Position numbers and translations under genes: made by a program. The notes under the pieces were generated by a model. The model searched no databases. It worked only from the letters and a program-made list of their open reading frames with translations, and was not told the origin of the DNA. A stretch of 64,000 nucleotides of DNA from Tenebrio molitor (lineage: Eukaryota > Arthropoda > Insecta > Coleoptera > Tenebrionidae), in contig NC_091049.1 of the NCBI RefSeq assembly GCF_963966145.1, positions 17,856,001-17,920,000 of the forward strand. Reading direction: 5' to 3'. Every line of letters begins with the position of its first letter. Positions within the stretch are counted from its first letter, which is position 1. Positions 35,031 to 46,770 of this stretch are shown in pieces.

Positions 35031-36853
35031 TTATATTCTTTCTGTTCTCGGTTTAAGAGTTACTCCATAGCCATCAGGAGCTGAAATTACTACATCAATA
35101 TGTAGCTTCAGGGTTTCAATTGTCTCGTACTGGGTTGAAACTACTTGAAAATTTCTTAAAATGTTTGACAAATGCACCTTCATAGACATCATGGCAAACC
35201 GCATTCCTGAAAATATTATATTATATAATGTAATTAAGAACACACTCAAATCAGTAACCAATGCAGTTTCTTGGAGGTATGCTGAACGGCATATAACAAT
35301 AACGAGGTCTTTTGTCAACTTCTTCTTGTTTAAAACGGTCTGGATCAAATTTCAATGGATTTGGCCAATATTTTGAATTTCTATGAATGTAGTGTACAGG
35401 AATTAACAAATTGCTGCCTTCAGGGATCACAATGTCACGTATGACAACATCTTCTAAAACCTTTCTAAACAAAACAGGTCCAACGGGAAATAATCTCATC
35501 GTCTCTTTGATAACACGTTCTAAATAGATCATACGCTTCAAATCGTCTAAAGTTGGATCTCGAGTGTTGTTTCCAAAAATGTCCAACATTTCTTGGTAAG
35601 CCTTCCTTTGAACATCTTGATGCATGGCTAACATAATAGTTGCAAAGCTTAATATAACAGCTGTCGTATCGCTGCCTGCTGTTATCATCGTTACTGTCTC
35701 TTCGACCAATTCTTCGTTGCTCCATTTATTTTCTTCTTCGGTGGATTTTATTAAACAACTTAAGAAATCTTTGTATTTAGAGTCACCACTGCTTTCATTT
35801 TCCAAAAGTTGTTTCTTCCTAGAAACAATCTAAAAGTGATTGATTAATTTCCAGAACAAAAAATTCTTCATTATTCTAACCTGCCTAACAACAACAAGGC
35901 CTTTTGCACACAATTCATGAATAGCCTTTCCAGATCCAAAAAGATTCCAAACAATGTCAGGATAATATAATGAATTTAAAAAACGGTCACCAATTAAAGA
36001 CGCTACTCTGAAATAAAGCGGGACTTTGCAAAACTACTTGTTGTTTAATTTATTATAACTATTACTCAGCTATCCACATCATGCATTCGTATTGTTGATT
36101 CCACTCGGAAAAGTCGACACCCATACATGTGTCTGCAATAATACTATTAAAGAGTATTCCAACACAGATTTCACTCACCGCAAATAGTTTTAAAAGTGCA
36201 ATCACCGTATCGTTTAAAAATATCTGTTCGAATATTGGCATAATTCTCCTTTAAGTCGATAATCAAACTGTTTGAGTGTTTGATAAAAACGGCGAAATAT
36301 GAATTCAGAATTGTTTGGTTAAAAGTTTGATTAAGTATTTTTCTGTGAATCCCCCATGTTGACACTATAAAACAATGCATACAATATTAACGATTACATA
36401 ACGATTCGATGACGTACGTTTAGCTGTCAAAATTACATGACCCAATGCCGGTTTAAGAAATTCATACATTTGCTCTTTTGCAAGACACCGTTTCATCAAA
36501 TTTTCGACATCTTCAATTTCAGAAATCATGACATAAAAATGTGAGCCCAACCATATTTTTCCTATAGGTGCGTATTTTTCGGCCAATTCCATTGTTTTCG
36601 TAAAATACACTATAAACAAAATTATTAGATATCTTCTTCCCAAATTATACATCAGTTTTTTACCATCTTTGCCCTTAATAAAAGGATGAATGGTGCCCAA
36701 GAACGGCAAACCAAAGGGACCTTCTATTTTTGTCGAATAGTAGTAAATTCGTCGTTTTTTCCAACAATATTTGATAACAAAACCAACCACAAAAATTAGC
36801 AGTAAAGTTAATAAAATATTGCTAATCGTAAAATCTTCGGCTGGAATCTTCAT
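35031..36853 (-). CDS. Cytochrome P450 A, CYP4 clan, 502 aa
   Basis: Microsomal haem monooxygenase; insect CYP4-clan enzymes oxidise lipids, pheromones, hydrocarbons or xenobiotics. My model (- strand): 36853-36664, 36609-36418, 36364-36179, 36132-36066, 36007-35881, 35829-35259, 35206-35031; 1509 nt, phases consistent. Features by residue: N-terminal anchor ~9-29, basic KKRR, hinge GPFGLPFLG 45-53, helix I AGSDTT 305-310, ExxR ETMR 363-366, FDPDRF 415-420, haem loop FSIPPRNCIG 436-445 with Cys443. Two oddities: Pro439 replaces the usual first Gly of FxxGxRxCxG, and the Glu used for covalent haem in EGHDTT-type CYP4s is absent (TAGSDTT), so a CYP4-related family may fit better than CYP4 itself. 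Introns are 41-57 nt apart from 51-nt-class variants, the first being 54 nt and open in frame. No damage seen. Confidence 0.9.
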
Positions 36854-37082
36854 TATGAACTATAACAAATGCAATAAAAAAAATTTGGTGGAAAACATTT
36901 TCATATACATTTAATAGTAATTGTTTTATAAATAAAGAAAGGTATACTTATCATTTGTAATATTTCCGTAATTACTTACTAATTAGATCCAATAATAAAA
37001 TACCACAGCAGATACATTTCAATTAATGACATAGGACTTTGAGTTGATAGTCAATAAAATTTTAATAGACCATTAATATACA

Positions 37083-37424
37083 AGTACTATTGGGAGCATG
37101 GAATTTCGGGCAGCAATTTGTTTGTCATTTAAAAAAACCCGTTGTAGTCTAAGCTTTGTTGTCATAAATGTCACAATTATTTTACATTTTAGTTATTGAT
37201 TTCCAAAGTTTAATCGCAGACTGTTTAGTTTTCGGAAAATCACATCAAAGCACTTACGCAACTTTTCAAGATTGATGAATCCAATTTGTCAAAATGATAC
37301 CTATCTGATAATAGTAGGTAAAAATAAAATGAGTTTATTAATACGTCTACAACCTAAAGTCTATTTCACATTTTATATCAGTCAAATTTCAAGTCTGCCC
37401 GAAATTCGGTGCTCCCAATAGTAC
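37083..37424. mobile_element. MITE, ~340 bp, upstream of P450-A
   Basis: Ends GTACTATTGGGAGCA and TGCTCCCAATAGTAC, continuing with TTTCGGGCAG / CTGCCCGAAA. About 230 bp upstream of the P450-A start codon and absent from P450-B, so it could have altered the promoter region. Confidence 0.75.
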
Positions 37425-37426
37425 TA

Positions 37427-37737
37427 CAGGGTTGTTATAAATGATTGTAGTCGAAGCAGGCCATGCCCATGTTATGAAATTTTTCTCGCTTGTATGTAAA
37501 CTGTCAATTTTTGTTACTGTCACTGTCATTTTTTATGTGAAAAGTGCGCTGATGAGAATTTTATTGATTGAACCTAAAAATATTGTGTTGTTTTGCAACT
37601 TGTAACCAATTTAACTCCTGTGTGTGAACGGTGTGTACTCACTTCATTTTGATGTTTTTTTTATATGGAGCGGCAACCATAAATTTTACATTCAGTTTTT
37701 ACGCCAGCTTGGACTACAATCATTTATAATAACCCTG
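37427..37737. mobile_element. TA-inserting MITE (CAGGGTTGTTAT family), 311 bp
   Basis: Starts CAGGGTTGTTATAAATGATT and ends with its complement, flanked by TA. A second copy lies at 41815-42095. It inserted into the end of the neighbouring MITE. Confidence 0.8.
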
Positions 37738-38070
37738 TAGAATATAAACAAGGCGCAGTTAACTTTTTTCACGATGGGATTTACTATCATCGCATTTGTA
37801 GTAGCAACAGTTAAGCGATAATTCTATTAGTTTTGGCAGTAAAATTTCAAACTGTTAAATATCGAAAACCATAAAATTGTATAATATAAGAACAATCGTT
37901 GCAAGGAAAACCACTAGAAATATTGATTTAAATATCCGAAATGTGTTCTAAGTACCAAAAGCCGTTCCTTAGAGCGGCGGATATAGAGGGGAAAGGAGCA
38001 TCTGTAAATGTACGATAGGCACAATTAAATACATTGGAGGAAGTGTTAGGGTGTGTATGTATATCAAACA

Positions 38071-38290
38071 TACAGGATGTTATGGAAGTCCATGTAATAA
38101 CAGAACTGTTTAAAATAAACATTTTTTGCATATTGATCTTTTTTAATAGAATATTTTTTTTACATTTTTCTAACCCCTAATTTGACACTTCGCTCATGGG
38201 ATAATCATCAATTGAAACGAAAGAGCGAGTGAAAAAGTTTTTGTACGATAAAATCATTACAGTTTTTTTTTTGAAGAAAGAACGACCGCT
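38071..38290. repeat. MITE end fragment and AT-rich DNA
   Basis: ACAGGATGTTATGGAAGTCC matches the TIR of the element at 46771-47128, but the opposite end is degenerate. 37740-38420 otherwise shows nothing I can identify. Confidence 0.45.
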
Positions 38291-38426
38291 GTTCTAAAAC
38301 GAACAGATTCCAATCTTTTTCATTCGAGTATTTTAATCGAGTAATTTTTTTTTCTACTAGTTTGGAAAACTAACATATTTGAATAAAAATTTGAGTTAGG
38401 AAAACTGGAATCTTTCCTAACAAGTG

Positions 38427-38570
38427 CAGAATATTAGATTACGTTACGAGTTCAGAAAAGTGGAGTTTACTAGACGAGTATGGCAAGTTTAAGTACAAGC
38501 GTTAGCGAGTATTTAAATGCTACACGAGTCCAGTAAAATCACTTTTCTGACGAGGAGCGTATACTAATTT
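38427..38570. repeat. Hairpin with CGAG-rich loop
   Basis: Imperfect stem AGAAAAGTGGAGTTTACTAG / CAGTAAAATCACTTTTCTGA with loop ACGAGTATGG...GCGTTAGCGAG. 38570-40000 holds a direct repeat AAAATCGTACAGTAAT (38714, 38753) and the distal part of the segmental duplication; no gene seen. Confidence 0.5.
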
Positions 38571-40150
38571 TTCACATTTTTGTATATTTGCGGGGTCCTA
38601 CGATATCTAACCGTTTCCGCTTTTGTAGTGCATCGAGCCGTGGAGAGAGAGATATTTCTCCTCCACCGTACTAACCACTACATCGTATTAAAAGAAGTTG
38701 AATATTACTCAAAATCGTACAGTAATGCTGTAAAGTGACCTATTACTGTACTCAAAATCGTACAGTAATATAGTTCATTACTGTATAAAATGCGAAAAAT
38801 AATATTTCAACACTAAAAATTCAAATCGTTTCCAAAGATTCGTAACTTGAAATCTGTCAAAGATAACCTAAGAATTTTCAACTAATTAATGTTTTTTTAA
38901 GACGTTGATTAAACTAGTACGAAAAATTTTATAAAAACTAATATTTTGATACACTATTAATGTGAATGGATGTGACAATAAGTATCGACCCGTATTGTCA
39001 GATATTATGAATCCAGTAGATTGAATTTTGTGACGTTTTCTGGGCAAAACAGTTGCAATAGCCGTTGTATACGCGAAATAAAATAGAAATAAAACACTTG
39101 AGTAATTAATTACAATCGACAATAATTTTAAATACACAATTGACTTTTTGTAATTACCAAATAAACTTTTAGTTCAACAAAACTTATCTCCTTTTACATT
39201 CATATATCTAAAAACATACCTGAATATTTTAATGAATTATCACCGGTTACAATGTGCCCAGATGTACTCGTATATGAAGCAATTATTTGTAAATTGCACT
39301 AGAGACGAACGACATACTACTGAGGCAGGTGGTTAACAATGTGTAAGCTTTCAATAATAATTTGAAATATCATTAAAATGACGTTGGGTGCTAATACAAG
39401 TGCACAGTTAACTGTAGTTGTTGTTAGGGAGCTTATTACACATGCATACACATACATTTTCGTACACAGTTGCCATACTTATCCACAATCATTTTGAATC
39501 ACCCAATATATCAGCTGTTCACGATTGTTTTAAACACACAGCAGGCCAAGATATTTTTTGTTAGATTGGCGTCAGGTCCTTGTTGTCAGTTCCGACATTA
39601 ATTTAGTTAATAATAATTTACCCATTTTAATATATTTGGAATGTTCTTAAATGAGAATACTAAAAATTAAACGCTAAAAATATGTATGTTTTATTTCAGT
39701 TAAAATTTCAGATCATTGTTCCTAATGTTAAAAAGATGTAGCAAACTGGCAGCAGTGTTCGGTTCAGTTATAACTTAAAATATTAAAATGTCAGATTTTC
39801 ATAGATAGTCCGAATTTGAAACAATCGTGACTGCTGTTCACAATCTTTTTGGGACTGAGTTGGTTTGAAGTGAATCTTTTTTAGCGAGGGGTGCGAATCC
39901 AAAAGACCTTGAGATATTCAAGATGAAACAAAAAAAACTGAACAGCGTCGGGGCTGACGTAGTGTGTTGATTTAGTGACTTTAGTGAACAGCGCATCGCA
40001 CATTGCATTGCATCCGTCAACTATATGAGGTTATGTCTGTTTTGAATTTTAATGTAATCCGTGATATTCTGTTGTTGTGTGCTGCTTAAGTTAATGCATT
40101 TTAACCATATACACAGTGAGAAACTCCACGTCTATAACTTTGATTTGAAA

Positions 40151-40447
40151 ATGCCAAAAAATTCTACGGAACGTGTTCGCGAATTTCGAGCAAGACAAAA
40201 ACGAATACAAGAGAACATGCAGGTAAATCTTAATTGTTATACCACATTGATATTTTTCAATTATTAGATTTCATTAACATTATTGCAATTAATTTTAAAT
40301 GAAACATTTTTCTTTTTTTAAATTTATTTAATTTTAATTACCTACACTCCTACACATGTAAACTTTAAGGCCAACATGAAGGTAAAAGACAAGGTGTTGG
40401 TTGACCCAGAGGCTCAAGAACTACAGCTAATTGCAGGCAAGAATTAG
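40151..40447 (+). CDS. Small two-exon ORF, 49 aa, possibly TE-derived
   Basis: 40151-40222 (MPKNSTERVREFRARQKRIQ...) joins in phase to 40370-40447 through GTAAAT...TTTAAG, ending GKN-stop. The basic STERVREFRARQK start is a common beginning of short ORFs in insect transposons. Another possible acceptor (TTGTAG at ~40508) follows, so the product could be longer with a different splice. No family assigned; may be non-functional. Confidence 0.3.
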
Positions 40448-40749
40448 ACAACATATCCTTGAACACCGTAAACGTCTTTTTATTATAATCTTACAAGTTA
40501 TTTTTGTAGGTCAAAGGAATTCAATGGAAGTAGAAAAACCCTCGGATATAAATAATCCATCAATTTCATCATCATCTACTAGTACTTATGGAATAAATTC
40601 AGTAATTTCAAAACTAAAGAATGACATTTGTCGAAAACGCTGAAACAGGTCAATTTTTATTTCTCATGTTGCTTCACTTGTTCATTCTATCCGAATTTTT
40701 TTTTCAGACCATTGCTAACAAAGTTATCAATCGCCCAAGTCAAAGACGA

Positions 40750-41265
40750 GCCCCCGATACACGCTCCGGAAATCCTCAGAGGAAAAACTGCGCAGTCCAG
40801 GCCTTCCGTATTTCCGGAGCGTGTGCGGCAGAAAACTGCGCGGACTTGGCGGACTGTTCAGGCGGTCGGATAAGATTGAAAAAACGATTCTGAATAACTG
40901 TGCAGTGGCAAAAGTCAGGCCGACCGGAGTGTGTGAGGCCGCCTTTCAGACAACATGAGTCCAGTATTTCTTGAAGCGTTTTTTTTATGTTAAATGTGTT
41001 ATCAAAGGGGGAGAATTGCAAATTAGAAACTAAACGCTTTATCGTTAAAAATAAATAAAGTCGATTGCACTACTGATAGTTGTGGCGAAGAGTTCATTTG
41101 GGCATCCCCAAAGTCTCAACTGCACCGTTTTCCCTCAGAGGATTTCCGGATCGTGTATGGCGGAGGGGGTATTTAGGCCGAATCCGGATATATGGAAAGC
41201 CAGGCCTGCGCAGTTTTTCCTCTGGGGATTAACTGAGTGTGTATGGAAGTCTAAAAGAAATCATT
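40750..41265. repeat. Four related GC-rich ~60-bp units in mixed orientation
   Basis: CTCCGGAAATCCTCAGAGGA...ACTGCGCAGTCC at 40765 recurs as inverted or diverged forms at 41100-41163 and 41195-41260, with a weaker copy at 40890-40940 (CTGTGCAGTGGCAAAAGTCA). The arrangement suggests overlapping inverted termini of small elements. Confidence 0.5.
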
Positions 41266-41639
41266 TCATCTAAGAAGTACATGGTGACTCACGAAATCTG
41301 ACCGTATAACGGTAGTCAGCTGATGATCAGTGGCGTAGAAACATGCGATTAGCTAAGGGGTCGCTATAGTTCAATTAATTTGCTGTTGCTCTGAAAAGAA
41401 CAGATTTGATGGAAAAATAGAACGATACACAGCGAACGGAATGACAAAAACAAAACACTAAAACGCTAACGGGGTTAGGTTAAAAATAACAACGAGCACA
41501 TGAATTCCACGAGGTCTGTATCCCGCTGGACTCAAACCTCCCCTAAAAATTTGAATAATGACTCGTCCGACGAAAACGCGTTTGTGCGCATTATGTACCT
41601 ACTTCTTAGATACTCGGGACAACCAACAGTAATAAAACG

Positions 41640-41795
41640 GTATCGCGACAAAAGCGCGCCGCAAAAAGAGCGCGCGACAAAAGAGCGTGCGACATAAGAG
41701 CGCAGCGACATAAGAGCGCGGCGACATAAAAGCGCGACGACAAAAGAGCGCGACGACATAAGAGCGCGGCGACTAAAGAGCGTGACCACAAAAGA
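41640..41795 (+). repeat. Tandem array of ~16-bp units, left of an inverted pair
   Basis: About nine to ten units of GACATAAGAGCGCGGC with variants (GACAAAAGAGCGCGAC). The same unit in reverse orientation forms 45238-45395. Translations of this array (Arg/Ser/Leu-rich) are artefacts. Confidence 0.85.
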
Positions 41796-41814
41796 AGGTA
41801 AATACAGGTTATTC

Positions 41815-42095
41815 TAAATGATTGTAGTCGAAATAGACCATGCCCATGTTATTACAATTTTGTCGCTGTCACTGTCATTTTTTAGGTGAACAGTGCGGTG
41901 ATGGGAGTTTTATTTATTTTTGTTAAATTAACGATTGAATCCAGTTATATTGAGTTGTTTTACACTCAATTTAATTCCCGTGTATATTCACTTATGCATA
42001 TCATTTTGATGTTCTTTTGTGTGGAGCGGCAACCATAAATTTTACATTCAGTTTTCACGCCTAGTTCGACTACCTACAATCATTTAATAACCCGG
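41815..42095. mobile_element. TA-inserting MITE (CAGGGTTGTTAT family), copy 2
   Basis: Same body as 37427-37737 (GGAGCGGCAACCATAAATTT), ends CAGGTTATTCTAAATGATTG and near-complement, TA flanks at 41813-14 and 42096-97. Confidence 0.75.
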
Positions 42096-42184
42096 TATAA
42101 TCATTTTGGTACATTAACTAAATTAATGCAGCGACAAGTCAATCAAAACAAAGTGGAAAGCCAGTGAGAACAAGCAAGAGAAAA

Positions 42185-43886
42185 TATTTTGATGATGAAA
42201 AAAAAAGTGCCCGTGCTAACCTGCACGTTATAAAGTATTTTTAATTAAACACGAATTCAAAATCCAAAATTAAATTTGTCCACTCTGCGCCAAGATATAA
42301 GATTTCCTTTTTAGACAATAGAAATCTATATGATTAACCGTTTACTAATAATTTTATTGTTGAAGTCTAGATTTTGGTCGAGTTGATAATGTTCTTAAGT
42401 AAAAAATGCAAAAAGTCTATCGGAACCAACGTTATTAAAGATGTTAGAGTACCATTTCTTGGGTCCAAAGAAATTTCGTCAATGTTACAACATTGCAAAG
42501 CTCCTAAGATACAGAAACATGTAATTTTTGAAAACGATAGCAACAATAATTCAATTTTTAATATTAATGGTTTTGTCAAATTTAACCTGTCAATTTTCCA
42601 AAAAATCTGAAAAAAAGGCATATAATTTTAACGAATATGTAGACATGTTACTCTGCTTGGGTGCATCAAATGATAACGCATCAGAAGCAGCAAGAGACTA
42701 TGCAAGACTGTACCCTCAGACGTCATCCAGATGCTAAGGTAATAAGAAGATTGATGCAGCGATTAAGAGAAAACGGCCAAATAATGCCTCTTTATGTAAA
42801 TCGTGGAAGGCCTCGTGAAGTTCGAACACCAACTTTGGAGGAAGCTATTTTGGAACAAATTGAAAATGCGCCAGGACGAAGTATACGAGGATTGGCGCGA
42901 GAGTTTCACGTAGACTATCGCACGGTACAAGGTATCCTGGCTGACGAACATTATCATCCTTATCACTATGTTAAAGTGCAAGCTCTTCGTCCAGGTGATT
43001 ATCCCCTCAGAGTAGAATTTTGTGAATGGCTACTTGGACGTCACAGAATCGATCCTAGGTTTATTCAAAACATTTTATCGACAGATGAATCATATTTTTC
43101 TCAAAACGGCATTTTTAATCAACATAATAATCATATCTGAGCAACTGAAAATCCTTTCGCTGTGCATCCTCGTGCACATCAGCACCGCTTCGGAATTAAT
43201 TTGTGGGCTGGGGTCATTGATAATAACCTCGTAGGACCTTTTACGCTACCTGCCAGAGTGAATGCAGAAAATTTTCTACAGTTTTTACAAAATGACTTTC
43301 AAGTTTTGCTAGGATAGTACGGGATTGGTGTGACGAGACTTATCCAAATAGATGGATTGGTAGAGGTGGCGCGATTGCTTGGTCCCCCTGGTTACCTGAC
43401 CTTAATCCTTGTGATTTCTTCCTCTGGGGTCACCTCCAAAATTTTGTATATGCTACGCCGATTGCTAACTTAGAGGAATTAACAGAAAGAATCAACGCAG
43501 CAGTTAATACCATAAATGTTCCTATGCTTCAAAGGGTTCAAGAGAACATTGTTCGAAGAGCAGCATTGTGCATTGAAGTTGGTGGGAGAAATTTCGAACA
43601 GCTATTATAAGATTTAATTGAAACATTTAACTTTTTGTTCAATTTATTGTAAATTAAAATTTTGTTTCATATCCACATGGCAGCTTTATTTTTATGCAGG
43701 TGACAGAATCTGTCATCAGCATTGGTTTCTTAGATAAAGTGCAATATTGTCAATTTGTACTGTTAGGAAAGCTGTTTAATTTTTAAAAGAATGTTTTTAG
43801 ACCATTTTTGTGTTGATTTTCACAATACTTCGACAGAAAAGGACATTTAAGTTTCAGTCGTGGGCACTTTTTTTCATCACCCTGTA
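42185..43886 (+). mobile_element. Mariner-like element with DUF4817-type transposase
   Basis: Inverted ends ATGAAAAAAAAAGTGCCC (left, 42194) and GGGCACTTTTTTTCATCACC (right, ~43862), the right one closing in CACCCTGTA. It contains one transposase relic. The terminal CACCCTGTA matches the CAGGGTG ends of several non-autonomous elements in the window. Confidence 0.7.
42620..43610 (+). pseudogene. DUF4817-type mariner-like transposase, defective
   Basis: DDE transposase: N-terminal helix-turn-helix of DUF4817 type (NEYVDMLLCLGASNDNASEA, then DYARLYP after which the frame changes to RRHPDAKVIRRLMQRLRENG), a GRPREVRTP linker, RSIRGLAREFHVDYRTV HTH, first catalytic region STDESYFSQNG, then at 43138 a TGA where the family has Trp (HNNHI-stop-ATENPF). 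It continues through INLWAGVIDNNLVGP to a stop at 43315. The segment with the second catalytic Asp is deleted; the C-terminus resumes in another frame (ETYPNRWIGRGG, LPDLNPCDFFLWGHLQ). Non-functional. Confidence 0.8.
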
Positions 43887-43984
43887 TACACTGATTTGTT
43901 TTTGTCATCTTTGTATTTCCATTATTTCCGTAGCTAGGTAGGTATAATATGTAACCATCTAGTACACATCGGCAGAATAGTACC

Positions 43985-44785
43985 TATATTGTGATATAAG
44001 TTTGTAAGGAAGGCTTTAAAGCATGGGCGACGTCGCAAGTGCTTTAAAGGCCCTTATAAATGTGTATCATACGCTATTTTCATTATACCTGCACTACAAT
44101 CTGAAAATTCTAACAAAAAAAGTAAATTGAAAAACCTTTTCCGAAGTAATCTGTGTCATTAATCCTTGATATAGAAATGGTCAATTGTTGTTGTTTCCTT
44201 GCTATGTATTATAAATTGTATATATCTAAATGTCTATTTACCATTGTTTAAAATACATATAGGTGAATCTGTTGTTACCTAAGCAACCCTTAAAGCTTTA
44301 GTGTTTTAAGGGCCCTTTTTCGCACGCATTTTAGTGTCAAAAACAGGGATTATGATTCAAGTATAATAAATAGTATATTATGATACAAGTTTATAAGGAA
44401 GCCTTTAAAGCACGCGCGACGAGTTTAAGAGCACGACGCGTAGCGGAGTGCTTTTAACGTCGCAAGTGCTTTAAAGGCCCTTATAAACGTGTATCATACG
44501 CTATTTTTTAATATACCTGCACTAAAATCTGAAAATTATAACAAAAAAAGTTAATTGAAATACCTTTTCCGAAGTAATCTGTGTCATTAATCGTTGATAT
44601 AGAAATGGTCAATTGTTGTTGTTTCGTTGCTATAATAAATTGTGTATAAATGTCTATTTAACATTGTTCAAAATATAGGTGAATTTGTTGTTACCTAAGC
44701 GACCCTTAAAGCTTTAGTGTTTTAAGGGCCCTTTTTCGCACGCATTTTAGTGTCAAAAACCGGGATTATGATTCAGGTATAATAA
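43985..44785. repeat. Tandem duplication, two ~390-bp units
   Basis: Unit 1 (43985-44372) and unit 2 (44380-44785) share GATATAAGTTTGTAAGGAAG-like starts, CCGAAGTAATCTGTGTCATT, TTGTTGTTACCTAAGC and the short hairpin CCTTAAAGC...TTTAAGGGCC. Unit 2 has an extra CGACGAGTTTAAGAGCACG...CGTAGCGGAG loop segment (44412-44450). Confidence 0.8.
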
Positions 44786-45237
44786 AAAATACATTTATTT
44801 AAATTACGAAATATTTTACTTAAGATTGCATAGTTCGTAATTTATTTGAGTTGAGTTTGCTTATAATTAACTTCGTCTGGTAGGTATCTACTGAAGGAGA
44901 CATCAATAATGAAGAAAATCCTCGCTACGCTCGAATTTCAATCTGGCCTCTCAGGCAATTAGAAGAACCCAATTTGCACAGAAACGAGTTGCATACAAAA
45001 TTTTATTGTTTGAAACGACGTCCCTAAAGCTTCCAAATCTTTTAAAAATGATTTCGCATTTGCTTTTGACAGTTTTGACAAATTTTTCAAGAAATTTGAA
45101 TGTGTTGTCTAGGGCAACGGTTGGTTATCTGCTATTTTTTGCTTTAGAGCAGTTAGGAGGCAGTTTACAAAGGAGAAAAATGAGAATTTATGACAGTTGA
45201 AAACAATAAAACTTTTTGAAAGGCTGTCTTGTCACAG

Positions 45238-45395
45238 TGTTTATTTGTCTCACGCTATTTTGTCGCGGCGCTCTTTTGTCGCGGCGCTCTTTTGTCGCGG
45301 CGCTCTTTTGTCGTGGTGCTCTTTTGTCGCTGCGCTCTTTTGTCGCTGCGCTCATATTGCGGCTCTTTTGTCGCGCGCTCAAATGTCGTAGATTC
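45238..45395 (-). repeat. Tandem array of ~16-bp units, right of the inverted pair
   Basis: Units CGGCGCTCTTTTGTCG, reverse complement of the 41640-41795 units, about nine copies. The 3.4 kb between the arrays contains a MITE, the DUF4817-type element and the 390-bp tandem duplication. Confidence 0.85.
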
Positions 45396-46770
45396 AATAA
45401 AACTGCCCCCTAGTGCCAACGTATTTTAAATAGTAGCTTCTAATTGGCTTATTCAAAACATGCGCATATTTTTGAAAGCCTGATGTACAAAAATTACTTG
45501 ACCGCATTTCATTAATTTTAACCTCGCTTCGGCAGTTTGACCACGTATTCATGTTTGGAGAAGATGTGCACGTCAATGAATGTAACATTTTTCTCAGTCA
45601 TCAAATATATCACATTCTTATAACAATGACAAATGGCAAAGAACCAGCTTCATTGTGAAACAGGCTTCGGTGGATATCGTTCTGCCAACTAACGCCACAT
45701 CCCTTTTTTTTTATTACTATCGAGCGATCCATTGAATTTGTTACTTATTAAATTTGGGGCGGGAACTGAAGCCGTAGGTCTTTTTGAATTGATACACTTA
45801 TTTGTGGATAAATTAATGTTACAAAATGCTATCACGGTGGAGTTAAACGAACGGCCTGTTTGTGCTTAGAACAAAATGGTGAACACTTCAGCAACTGTTG
45901 TAACATTCTTTAATAAAATAAACATTACCATTGTAATTTTTCTCTTAACTCCTCGAATCCTTAATTCGCCATTTTCTGTTTTACAATTGGCAATAAATGT
46001 GACGTTTGTCGCGATAGTTCAAAATTAGACTTGCGTTGACAGTTCCAGCGCCAACTCTAATTACAAATTCAATGGATTGCACAATACATATATCTATTAC
46101 TATAACATACATTAAATGTTGCATTATAGGTTCGTCTAGCGAAGTCTGGACACACATGTTCCTTCGGTTAATCTACCCTTTTGCGGCTTTATTACCCCAT
46201 CTGTTCAGCGACCATACTTTACATAGTTTGTAATTGTAATTTTGGAACCCTAGTGTATACAACCAGCTCTCAAGAGCTCTTAGCTACCTACGCCTGGTTA
46301 AACTAATTAACAACTTATGTTCCTAATAACTGCGATATTTTTAAACGCCCTTGATGCAAATTATATTCGATATTGATATTATTATTCGCTAACGATATAA
46401 CTTTTTGCTTATATGTATATGTTTATGTTTAACAAAGTTTTTATTTTAATAATTAATGTATAAGTATAACAAGTTTTTATTTTATGCTAATTTGTCGATA
46501 TAAGATGTACTTTAATAATTTGATGAATGTGCATAGAGGTATAAGAATATGTTATTGCGAATGTTGCATTTCGGCATATAAATGCTTATACCTATAAAAG
46601 AAAACTATTGTTTTGATGTTCAGGAACTCGACAAATAGAGACACACTATCGGACAAAAATAGACCAAGAAAATCGGTTTTCTAATTGGACCTTTAGAAAT
46701 TATTAAAATTAGGTGGACAGTTGAATTAGATAGTTTCAGTTGAATAGTGTCCTCTTAATTTTTATAATAT
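45396..46770. other. Intergenic DNA, nothing identified
   Basis: AT-rich sequence with no gene-like frame and no recognised element. A weak purine/pyrimidine palindrome AATTAGGTGGACAG... lies near 46700. Short open stretches here have no motif. Confidence 0.4.

Larger units (their letters stand above)
32430..39450. repeat. Segmental duplication unit A (with P450-A)
   Basis: Collinear blocks match unit B (53950-63000): 32440-32890 with 54000-54200 (GCAACCCACAATAAATTATT, AATCTAAAG-CTCTGCTTGA); 33215-33355 with 55735-55880 (GTAGCATGCAATTTTAAT); the P450 gene with 56021-57852; 39080-39440 with 62400-62985 (TTTTTGTAATTACCAAATAA, GAGACGAACGACATACTACT). Gaps between blocks are filled by different TEs. 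Confidence 0.8.

Noticed and set aside
41640..45395. CRISPR-like repeat arrays
   Set aside because: Units are contiguous and degenerate with no spacers, and the genome is eukaryotic; they are tandem repeats.
45216..45413. Cys/Leu/Ser-rich open frames across the array, and Arg/Ala-rich ones at 41.5-41.8 kb
   Set aside because: They are translations of a 16-bp tandem repeat in several frames; a unit without stops gives long frames by construction.
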